From assembly GCF_036670015.1 (NCBI RefSeq), contig NZ_CP137636.1, forward strand, positions 3,822,501-3,886,500: a stretch of DNA of 64,000 bases. The letters are read 5' to 3'. Every line of letters begins with the position of its first letter. Position 1 is the first letter of the stretch. A model generated the notes under the pieces. The model worked only from the letters and a program-made list of their open reading frames with translations, had not been told where the DNA came from and ran no database searches. This document shows positions 34,948-42,892 of this stretch, piece after piece. This DNA is from Niallia sp. XMNu-256. GTDB lineage: Bacteria > Bacillota > Bacilli > Bacillales > Cytobacillaceae. Both the position numbers and the translations under genes were made by a program.

Positions 34948-36330
34948 ATGGTTTTAACATTAACAATATTTATGTATATAGTATTTTTTATCTTTCAATT
35001 TCTCTATATCTTCGTTCCATTATTTACTGTACAAGGCGGCAGATTTAAACAAAAAAAGAAAAAGGAACTAGGGATATCCATTCTTATTCCTGCATTTAAC
35101 GAGGAAACAGTTTTAAAGAATTGTATTCGAGCCATTCTACATGTCGACTATAAAAACTACGAAACCTTTATTATTAATGATGGATCTACTGACAAAACAA
35201 TGGATTTACTGCATGGTTTACTCGATTTACAAATCATTAAAAAGGAAAAAGCAAATAAATTAGAACATAAAGAAGTAAAAAAGGTATATCAATCAAAGAG
35301 ATACCCTACCATTTTCGTAATCGATAAGGTTAACGGCGGTAAAGCGGATTCGTTAAATGCAGGGATTGAATTTGCAACTTTTGAAAACATCATTACCTTA
35401 GATGCAGATAGCACACTTGATGTAAATTCGCTGCAAGTCATTAATTCAGTTTTTCATGATGAAAAAGTAATTGCTGCTGGGGGAATGGTCCATATTGGAC
35501 AAGCTTTTCAAGGCGATTACACGAATCCAAATCCGGATTTAAAAATTCAAAATCTACTGAAATTCCAATTCGTTCAATACCTAGCTAATTTTTATTTATA
35601 TAAAACGACTCAGTCCAAATTTAATGCATTGGCTATCATCTCTGGTGCTTTTGGTGTTTTTAGAAAAAGTGCTTTATTTGAAGTGAATGGTTACCGTATA
35701 ACGGTCGGTGAAGATATGGATATCACCATGCGAATACAACGACTAGTTAAAACAAAATATAAAGATAAAAAAATATTATTTATTCCAGAAGCTGTCTGCT
35801 ATACAGAAGGCCCCGAAACGATGCGAGACCTATTTAAGCAACGCATTAGGTGGCAAAAGGCATTTATTGACTGCATTGTGATTTACGGTCGCTCTTTACC
35901 TATGAAGTTTAATCTAAGTCTAACCATTTTCCTTCTTATTGATGCGCTTTTATTAGGGACCATTACTGCTTTTATCATACCTATGATTCCATTTATCATT
36001 CTCTTTACTGAAAGTGGATTGTACTTAGCACTTACGCTTTTCTGTATGTCTTTTAGTCTAGCAATCTTCCAAGGAATTGCCGTTTTTATTATCAATGATC
36101 GACTTGGATATAAGTTAATAGGATTCGATCGAATCCGCCTTAGTTTGTTTATTCCATTTGAAATAGTTACGTATAGACTACTAGGAATTCTTTTTAATGT
36201 ACTCGGTACTTTAGGCTATTTCATAAATAAGGATAGTTGGAACAAGGTGCAACGCGTAGGAAATAATTATCAAACTTATAGTAACGAGCTTTTTTCTAAT
36301 AATGATAAAGACGGGCAAAAGGTGGTTTAG
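34948..36330 (+). CDS. processive family 2 glycosyltransferase, IcaA/PgaC-like
   Basis: 460 residues, AGGAG upstream. One N-terminal membrane helix (5-28), then the GT-A domain (~40-310) with INDGSTD, LDADS and the QRIRWQKAF motif of processive synthases, followed by three to four membrane helices. This is the layout of poly-N-acetylglucosamine or hyaluronan-type synthases. The IcaD/PgaD accessory subunit is absent. Its neighbours are a GH16 hydrolase and a deacetylase, the latter being the usual IcaB/PgaB partner. Confidence 0.88.
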   Translation: MVLTLTIFMYIVFFIFQFLYIFVPLFTVQGGRFKQKKKKELGISILIPAFNEETVLKNCIRAILHVDYKNYETFIINDGSTDKTMDLLHGLLDLQIIKKEKANKLEHKEVKKVYQSKRYPTIFVIDKVNGGKADSLNAGIEFATFENIITLDADSTLDVNSLQVINSVFHDEKVIAAGGMVHIGQAFQGDYTNPNPDLKIQNLLKFQFVQYLANFYLYKTTQSKFNALAIISGAFGVFRKSALFEVNGYRITVGEDMDITMRIQRLVKTKYKDKKILFIPEAVCYTEGPETMRDLFKQRIRWQKAFIDCIVIYGRSLPMKFNLSLTIFLLIDALLLGTITAFIIPMIPFIILFTESGLYLALTLFCMSFSLAIFQGIAVFIINDRLGYKLIGFDRIRLSLFIPFEIVTYRLLGILFNVLGTLGYFINKDSWNKVQRVGNNYQTYSNELFSNNDKDGQKVV

Positions 36331-36339
36331 GAGTAAACA

Positions 36340-37278
36340 ATGAAAGTTAAAAAGCATTATAATTTTATCTTTACAGCATTATTTATTTTTCACTTTGGAA
36401 TTTTATCTTATTTTATAATAAATAATTTTGATTCTATTGTTAGCGATGAAATAGTATTTGCCAGAGACCAGGAACTAGAAATAGATCATCATAATGGACT
36501 TCGAACATTTGATTCACTAAAAGAGAATGAAAAGGCAGAAAAAATTCCCGTTCTTATGTACCACAAGGTGATCGCTGAAGAAGATCTTTCAGAGGATATT
36601 CACTACAATAAAGGAAAGTTGTTAAGTACAATCGTTACTTTAGAGCAATTTGAAAAGCAAATGGAATTTCTTCACGATAATAACTTTGTTACATTAACAC
36701 TAAAAGAGTTCCAAGCATTTATGGATAGGAAAATCGATGTTCCGAAAAATAGTATATTAATAACTTTTGATGATGGATGGAAAGATAACTTCACGAATGC
36801 CTATCTCATACTGGATAAATATGATTTTAAAGCAACCATATTTCTCATTACCGATAAAATTGAAAATAAACAAGAAACATATATTCCTGGAAGTACCCAA
36901 TATTTAAGTAGACAAGATATTATAGATGGAAATAATGTATTTTCATATTCCAGTCATACTCATAATTTCCACTCCAGGGATGAAAATGACCTAGCATTCC
37001 TCGTTTCAAAGGATAACGAGTCAATTAAGAAAGATATCCAACGAAGTATTGATATGATTGGCGATAATACTGCTTTTGCATACCCTTATGGTGAATTTAA
37101 TCAAGAGACCATTAAAGTATTAGAGGAACTCAATGTTCCTATGGCATTTACCATACATGATAAAGGAATGGTTCATCCTGATGATAACCGTTTTACTCTT
37201 TCTAGACGTGGTATTTATCCCTCAACAACAATCGAAGTTTTTAAAAACTTGGTAATGACTGATGTTGACAATAATTAA
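36340..37278 (+). CDS. membrane-anchored polysaccharide deacetylase, IcaB-like
   Basis: 312 residues, starting nine bases after the synthase gene. N-terminal anchor helix (residues ~9-28). CE4 motifs: VLMYHKV, ITFDDGWKDNF (metal Asp), SSHTHNFH (metal His pair) and FAYPYGEFN. IcaB/PgaB-type enzymes remove part of the N-acetyl groups from extracellular PNAG so it adheres to cells. Operon end is marked by the terminator at 37327-37365. Confidence 0.88.
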   Translation: MKVKKHYNFIFTALFIFHFGILSYFIINNFDSIVSDEIVFARDQELEIDHHNGLRTFDSLKENEKAEKIPVLMYHKVIAEEDLSEDIHYNKGKLLSTIVTLEQFEKQMEFLHDNNFVTLTLKEFQAFMDRKIDVPKNSILITFDDGWKDNFTNAYLILDKYDFKATIFLITDKIENKQETYIPGSTQYLSRQDIIDGNNVFSYSSHTHNFHSRDENDLAFLVSKDNESIKKDIQRSIDMIGDNTAFAYPYGEFNQETIKVLEELNVPMAFTIHDKGMVHPDDNRFTLSRRGIYPSTTIEVFKNLVMTDVDNN

Positions 37279-37326
37279 CCCATTTTTCGTATTGCTGATA
37301 TTATAAAACTTTATTGAAAAGGAATA

Positions 37327-37365
37327 GGATCTAGCCTGCTATAGCCAAGATCCTCTTCTTTTTTT
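37327..37365 (+). terminator. terminator of the exopolysaccharide operon
   Basis: GGATCT ... AGATCC followed by TCTTCTTTTTTT. Confidence 0.82.
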
Positions 37366-37689
37366 GCTCTTTTCTATTACAGTTTTCCTAATTGAAAGTA
37401 ATACAATTCAATTCTCATACGTTATGGATTGCGTATCTTACGCATCTTGGTTCGAATGATCTCCTCTTTTTTAGTTTTATTAGTTTTGCAGCCTGAAGTG
37501 TCTTTGCCCGGGAACCATAGAGGATACTGGAATGAACTGTCCCCTTTTAAGTATCATGTTAACTTTCCTTTATATTCAATCCGAACCCATTTAGGCCCCT
37601 ACCCTTGCCCATCCCTTTTAAACTTTGTCGTTTGTAATTAGATAAAATCTGGCTTTCTTCCAATATCCAAATAAAATAAGAGGGACGTT

Positions 37690-38290
37690 CTGATTATCCC
37701 GCAATAATTCAGACGCTCCTTTAGTATCAAACCTTAAGAATGATACCTAATTAATATTAACCCTGATAAAAGTCTCGAATTCAGGAAAAATTTCCCGTAT
37801 TTTTAATTAATATTGTTTTAAATAAATAGATTTCATTGTATAATTAACAACACAAGCATAGTGAAAAATGAACTATCTATTAATTGAACAAAGGGGGGAT
37901 CTGTGTGCCTCTAATTGAAATGAAGGAAATCTTAACTCCTTTGAAACTTTTAGGAATTAAATTGTTTAAATCACGAGAAGGCCAGCTTTTTATAAAGGTT
38001 TGGAGCAATCCTCGAAAAAGAATCTTTTATTAAACTGCATTCCTATTTGACCATTTCGATCATGAAATAGTCAATCCATTTATTTGCGGATTAAAGGGAT
38101 TCCCATATCATAGGTCCTATCTGGATATTCCGGAGGACCTATTTGTATTTTAAATAATACCTACTTCGGTATAAATCATCTTTGGTGGCAAACACAACAC
38201 CACTTCCGTTCCTATGAAAAGCAAGATTTCCTAAGATACGAATGATCTTCAAAGCTCGACAAACTTCGGTTTGCTGGGTAATGACAGACA
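37690..38290 (+). repeat. peptide cassette, copy 2 of the ~600-bp unit
   Basis: Same upstream blocks (CAATAATTCAGACGC, TTCATTGTATAATTAACAAC, AGTGAAAAATGAACTA), peptide gene, hairpin (38049-38072) and GAGGACCTATTTGTATTTTA tail as copy 1. Confidence 0.75.
37905..38033 (+). CDS. MPLIEM-family cationic peptide, copy 2
   Basis: 42 residues, GTG start behind AAGGGGGG. Differs from copy 1 mainly at position 10 (Leu for Val) and in the tail SNPRKRIFY. Has its own promoter region and hairpin, so it is a separate transcription unit placed directly after the exopolysaccharide operon. Confidence 0.72.
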   Translation: MPLIEMKEILTPLKLLGIKLFKSREGQLFIKVWSNPRKRIFY

Positions 38291-38530
38291 ACAAACTTAA
38301 GGAAGTTAATTTTAACCTTACCCCAATAATTCAATCCCCTCTTTAGCCCCTATCTAATGCAAGTATAAGGATGGACTACAATCCTTTCTAACTGCGATAA
38401 AAGTCACAAATTTAGGGAAAAGTTCCTTTTTTGTTCAATTGTTATGTTTAAAAATGAATAGATTTCCATGTATAATTAATATCAATAAAGCAGTGAAAAA
38501 TGAACTAATCTATAAAGAGGGTGGATCTGA

Positions 38531-38659
38531 ATGCCTCTAATTGAAATGAAGGAAATCGTAACTCCTTTAAAACTTTTGGGAATTAAATTGTTTAAATCAC
38601 GAGAAGGCCAGCTTTTTATAAAGGTTTGGGGCTATCGCCGAAAAAGAATTTTTAAATAA
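38531..38659 (+). CDS. MPLIEM-family cationic peptide, copy 3
   Basis: 42 residues, the only one of the three upstream copies with an ATG start; AGAGGGTGG upstream. Same body as copy 1, tail GYRRKRIFK. The unknown two-gene unit follows 310 bases downstream. Confidence 0.72.
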   Translation: MPLIEMKEIVTPLKLLGIKLFKSREGQLFIKVWGYRRKRIFK

Positions 38660-38674
38660 ACTGCAATCTTATTT

Positions 38675-38698
38675 GACCATTTCCATCATGAAATGGTC
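38675..38698 (+). terminator. hairpin after peptide gene 3, conserved in all three cassettes
   Basis: GACCATTTC-catcat-GAAATGGTC then ATTTTGTTT. Equivalent hairpins are at 31494-31517 and 38049-38072. Confidence 0.65.
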
Positions 38699-38969
38699 AT
38701 TTTGTTTATTCGCGGCGTCACGGTGATCCCCCTTATGACAGTAATTCCTACCTGGATTTTCAAGAGAAAACAATTTATATTTTAAATATTATTTGATATT
38801 GATATTATTATCAGTGGGAGCAAAACATAACTCCATCCCGTTTCTATGGCAATTCCCACTGACATTTAATGATCTACACAGCTCGATAAAATTCAGGTTA
38901 CTTCGATTAGTCAAATGAACTAAAATTTAATAATTTAAAAATGTTTAAATTTAGAATTGGGGTGTGTCT

Positions 38970-39530
38970 ATGAAAAGTCTTTTCAAAATAATTGTTATTA
39001 TTCTCCTTTTTATTGGAGTAGGTTTCATTATTAGTAATCTTGCGGATAATTATAATATTTTTCCCATCAAACAAGATGATGTTAGTACTTTAATAAATAC
39101 GTTATGGCAAGTACATGCTGGCCTAGCTACGACAAGCATTGCCATTCTTGCACTGATAACCGGATTAAATAAAGAGAAAAAGTATGGATTTAAAACACTA
39201 GATTTTATGATAAATATTAACCGTGGGAAAATGCAATTAAAGTTTCATGAGGAAATTAGCATAAGTATCATATTAGTTTTTATCCAGTACATTTTTGTAG
39301 CTGTGAATACACTTGGAGGATCCGTCTTTTTATTCTCGATTGCGGTTTACTTTATTATTAGAATTCTGAACTGTAGTATTAAAATGACTCTATTCGAAGA
39401 CAAAGTTAACGAGGAAATAAAGAATTATATCAAACTGATTTGTAGTCAATCAATTAAAGAGGAAAATAAACATATAAAACTTCAGGAGAAAACAGCTAAT
39501 GGACAAAATACTAAATCAGCTATTCAATGA
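38970..39530 (+). CDS. small polytopic membrane protein of a two-gene unit
   Basis: About 186 residues from ATG 38970 (GGGGTG upstream; a GTG two codons earlier is also possible). Four hydrophobic segments: 5-24, 45-65, 95-115 and 118-138, then a charged cytoplasmic tail. Overlaps the next gene by 32 bases, which indicates translational coupling. No family recognised. Confidence 0.65.
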   Translation: MKSLFKIIVIILLFIGVGFIISNLADNYNIFPIKQDDVSTLINTLWQVHAGLATTSIAILALITGLNKEKKYGFKTLDFMININRGKMQLKFHEEISISIILVFIQYIFVAVNTLGGSVFLFSIAVYFIIRILNCSIKMTLFEDKVNEEIKNYIKLICSQSIKEENKHIKLQEKTANGQNTKSAIQ

Positions 39531-41475
39531 TACAATTAATGAAATAGATAATCAGAACCTTAATATTTTCGAGGAAAATATCAGTTTAATGTACGAGATA
39601 TTAGAAAAAATATTAGAGGAAAGCGTTCAACCTAATAAATCTAATCTTTATAAAAGTCTTTTATTGTATCTTGATTTGATTTGTAAGCAGCTCCTTGATA
39701 GGGGACTTGAGCAAACAGCAATAGATCTTATCATTAAAGTGTATAAAATAATTAATAAAAGCAAACAGGATAATTTATTTGTGTACTTCGGAGACTCTAT
39801 TAATATGTTATTAAAACAAATGCGAGAATATCGCTTCAATCAACTTTTGCAGCTTCATTGGGATCAATTAATCTACCATATGGTTTCAAATGCAGGATTG
39901 AATGATAATGAAGTATTAGTAGATAATAATATTCCAACCTTCATTCAAAGTATGTATACCTCAATTAATGAGAATAAAATACTAGAATCGAATGACAAGG
40001 AATATTTGTTAGATCGAATCTTAGAAGATGTATTCCGTTTTGAGTACTATAACAATGCGGATTACACTAAAATAATTATTTTTAGAACACTTAATAATCT
40101 CTTATTAATAATGATACGGATAAAAGATAGGTCAAGTCTAAAACGAGCTCTTGAAATGGTTAGGGCGAAAAAGATCCATCTCGATTCTACTGTAGTAACT
40201 AAAGTTTACCTTACGATTTCAGCCTATTTGTATTACCTTGTGTACAAAGAAGGGATGGAAGAGATAGATAAGCGGGAGTATATCCTTATTTTTGAAAATT
40301 TAAAAGAACAACTGCTTGATAGTTTGGAGTTTTACGATACCCATCAATTTTGGATGCATTACAAGGCCATTAAACTCGAATTGAAACGGTGGGAACTTAT
40401 AGATGGTGACTCTAAATGGCTGATGATGGACAATGTTGTGAGGGAATACTTCTTATTTTTGACAATTATAAATGATTTAGATTTAACAAGTGTTTCCCAA
40501 GATATTTTAACCGAAGCGGAATTATTTTCCATCATTAATCCTTACTTGAACAAAAATCAGCTCTCCGAAAATTTAGTATACATGTATAAACAATTTGTTG
40601 AAGCCTTCAGTAATGAAGATAGGAACATATATGCTGATATGAAAAGATTTAAGGAGGAAGCTCTGTTAATGTATAAATACTTCCGCTTAAAGGAAGTTAG
40701 GGAAGATTCCAAGAATGAGGAACAAATCGAAGAAAACCTCAAAAACTTAAAATTTGAAATAGAAAAGGGACTTAGGGTTAGTCCAATATTAGATGGTATG
40801 ATCGTTCTGAAAGAAGCAGAAGAAGTTAAACACCATACGCTGGAACAGAATATAAATACACCTGTTACATTTATCGCAAACCAGCGTAATTATAGTATAG
40901 ATAGCTTTAAACAAACAATATTACATACTTTTGAACGGAACCTAATCCATACTCTTATTCAATACGGTTTTATCAATGAGTCCATCCCACATACTCATCC
41001 TCAAAAAATCAATAACTTATTAAAATTAGTGGAACGGATCAATAAAATTAACGTTAGCAACATAAATGTGTTTATATCTGGAATCGCGCCCGATTCACCA
41101 CAGCTCTATCAAGAAGATGATATATCAAAACTAGCTTATACCAATTTTACTAACGCTGTAGAAAAATATATTATCGCAAATCAGCGTTATTGGCTAGGAT
41201 ATGATAACAGAACCATATCTGTCAGAGTCAAAAATTGTGAAGTAAAAATGGTCAAAATGAACGAATCTGAAATTAGAGAGAAACTAACAGAGATACAAAA
41301 AGAAAAAGATAAATACCTCATTAATGTGACGAACGAAATTTACTTACCCTTTACAAAAGAAGAAGCAATGGAATATCTCTTTCTCAATAATGTAAAAATC
41401 CAAGTCAATATAGAACTTGTTGTCGAAAAAAACGATAATGTTTCAGGATTTTATATGAAAATCAAATATAGTTAA
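39499..41475 (+). CDS. 658-aa alpha-helical soluble protein, partner of the preceding membrane protein
   Basis: Starts inside the previous gene (ATG behind AGGAGAAAAC). Almost entirely helical, rich in Leu, Ile, Asn, Lys and Glu, with no membrane spans, no P-loop and no nuclease or HTH motif that I can see. The last ~170 residues look more beta-rich (ISVRVKNCEVKMVKMNES, VQVNIELVVEKND-like). The tight coupling to a membrane protein and its place among accessory genes suggest a sensing or defence module. This is inference from context only. Confidence 0.65.
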   Translation: MDKILNQLFNDTINEIDNQNLNIFEENISLMYEILEKILEESVQPNKSNLYKSLLLYLDLICKQLLDRGLEQTAIDLIIKVYKIINKSKQDNLFVYFGDSINMLLKQMREYRFNQLLQLHWDQLIYHMVSNAGLNDNEVLVDNNIPTFIQSMYTSINENKILESNDKEYLLDRILEDVFRFEYYNNADYTKIIIFRTLNNLLLIMIRIKDRSSLKRALEMVRAKKIHLDSTVVTKVYLTISAYLYYLVYKEGMEEIDKREYILIFENLKEQLLDSLEFYDTHQFWMHYKAIKLELKRWELIDGDSKWLMMDNVVREYFLFLTIINDLDLTSVSQDILTEAELFSIINPYLNKNQLSENLVYMYKQFVEAFSNEDRNIYADMKRFKEEALLMYKYFRLKEVREDSKNEEQIEENLKNLKFEIEKGLRVSPILDGMIVLKEAEEVKHHTLEQNINTPVTFIANQRNYSIDSFKQTILHTFERNLIHTLIQYGFINESIPHTHPQKINNLLKLVERINKINVSNINVFISGIAPDSPQLYQEDDISKLAYTNFTNAVEKYIIANQRYWLGYDNRTISVRVKNCEVKMVKMNESEIREKLTEIQKEKDKYLINVTNEIYLPFTKEEAMEYLFLNNVKIQVNIELVVEKNDNVSGFYMKIKYS

Positions 41476-41636
41476 ACCACCGGGTTATCAAGAAAACCAG
41501 TTGTCGGTTAATTATGTTCATTGTATTCTCTTGAGAATAACATAGCATCTACGAGGATTATAGGGAGAATTCTTCGAAAGTCAACCCAAAATATCTTAAT
41601 TTGTAAAAAATTGAGCGATTGATATTAATCATTTTA

Positions 41637-41690
41637 AAATGACTTACTATTTATTTATGATTAAAATAAGATAGTAAGTCATTTTCGATT
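41637..41690 (+). terminator. terminator of the two-gene unit
   Basis: AAAATGACTTACTAT / ATAGTAAGTCATTTT followed by CGATTTT, 160 bases past the stop. Confidence 0.65.
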
Positions 41691-41862
41691 TTACCGACTT
41701 GAATAACTGTTAGACTATTTCGAAAAACTCTTGTAAAATGAAATTTATCAGACACTACCTGCACCCAATATTAACCTACAAATCTGGTCATTTCGAATGG
41801 TGACAGGCACGAAAAAATATAGAATACAGGTAAGGTAGAGTCCTTTTTAGGAGAGGAATAAT

Positions 41863-42393
41863 TTGGATATAGAAAAGTCACTTAACGATTTATACAATGA
41901 TTTCAAAGAATGGCTTAAATTTGCTGATACAAGAAACGCTGCATTACTTATCTTCAACAGCACTTTACTTGTTTGTTTAATAAGCTATGAAGAGGTTATT
42001 TTCCCTAAAGAGTTTGAGCTTTCCCCTTGGTTATTTACTATTTGTACAACTGCAACGATGATTTCAATCATCATATTATTTATTTCTTTTTTACCACGTA
42101 GGTTCAAAAAGTTAAAAAATAAAGGTTCGTCTTATCCTACTTTTAAGAACTTATTGCATTATGGGGATATCTATCAATTCAGTCCAGGTGTTTTACTATC
42201 CTCTCTGGAAAATAAATATAAATTTTATGAATCAAGTATAAATGACGACTATCTTTACGACTTTAGTTTTCAGATTATAGCTTTAGCGAGAATATTAAAG
42301 AGAAAAGATCGAATTTTCAACTATGCTATCGTAATAAATCTAATCATTGTTGTGTTCATTAGCTTTTCAATTCTATTGGTCGTTTGGGGATGA
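41863..42393 (+). CDS. PycTM-like (Pycsar effector type) membrane protein, standalone
   Basis: 176 residues, TTG start behind AGGAG. Two N-terminal membrane helices (23-42 and 54-74) begin with FADTRNAALLIFNSTLLVCL, then NLLHYGDIYQFSP, a conserved acidic helix (NDDYLYDFSFQIIALARILKRK) and a last membrane helix. This order fits the two-plus-one-span effectors of Pycsar and related SMODS-type systems, which depolarise the membrane on sensing a cyclic nucleotide. No adjacent cyclase gene is recognisable. Confidence 0.6.
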   Translation: MDIEKSLNDLYNDFKEWLKFADTRNAALLIFNSTLLVCLISYEEVIFPKEFELSPWLFTICTTATMISIIILFISFLPRRFKKLKNKGSSYPTFKNLLHYGDIYQFSPGVLLSSLENKYKFYESSINDDYLYDFSFQIIALARILKRKDRIFNYAIVINLIIVVFISFSILLVVWG

Positions 42394-42892
42394 AAATGAA
42401 CTACATGAAAAAGGGAAACACTTTATTGATCACAGAGATTTTCTGAAACTATTGCTTCTTTACTACGTTCATCCTTTTGTGATAAATCCCCGGTCACAAA
42501 GGTGGAACTTTTAAATGAGTAGAATCAATCATGCCCAGTTGTCCGATTTCCTTATCATTTTTCGTAATGTCCTGGATAATAGATCCCCCTTTTTTGAAAG
42601 AGCGCTAAAGCATATAGCTGTTGTATAAATGAGAAAAACTAGGGAAACACAGGACCCTCCGAAGCTACTAAAAAAGTGGCCTGTAAAAAAATCGCCATAT
42701 TTCAGTTTTCTGGAATATGGCGGTTTTTGATCGCTTTTTGAAATAAATGAGGTTATTTTGAGAAACTTAACAATCAAGCAGAATCGGGTTGCGTGCCTGT
42801 CCCCGTATTCCTATTTAAAAGTTGATTCCCCTATTACACAAATACCCATTCTTACGTAAGAATGGGTATTTGTTGTTGTTACCATTAATATA
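42394..42892. other. gene-free region with two terminators
   Basis: Hairpin CGCCATATT.CAG / CTG.AATATGGCG with TTTTT on + (42693-42728), and AAATACCCATTCTTAC / GTAAGAATGGGTATTT (42838-42880) behind the minus-strand surface gene. No coding sequence accepted. Confidence 0.6.
42838..42880. terminator. perfect hairpin terminator behind the surface-protein gene
   Basis: AAATACCCATTCTTAC and its exact complement; T-rich on both sides, so probably bidirectional. Confidence 0.75.

Larger units (their letters stand above)
38320..38920 (+). repeat. peptide cassette, copy 3 of the ~600-bp unit
   Basis: In tandem with copy 2. Shares CAATAATTCAATCCC, CCATGTATAATTAATATC, AGTGAAAAATGAACTA, the peptide gene, the hairpin and the TTAATGATCTACACAGCTCG tail. 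Confidence 0.75.

Noticed and set aside
37429-37641. 70-aa + strand frame between the exopolysaccharide operon and cassette 2
   Set aside because: No ribosome binding site and unlike any protein family; part lies in the cassette border.
42529-42777. 82-aa minus-strand frame
   Set aside because: Runs through the terminator hairpin at 42693-42728 and has no ribosome binding site.
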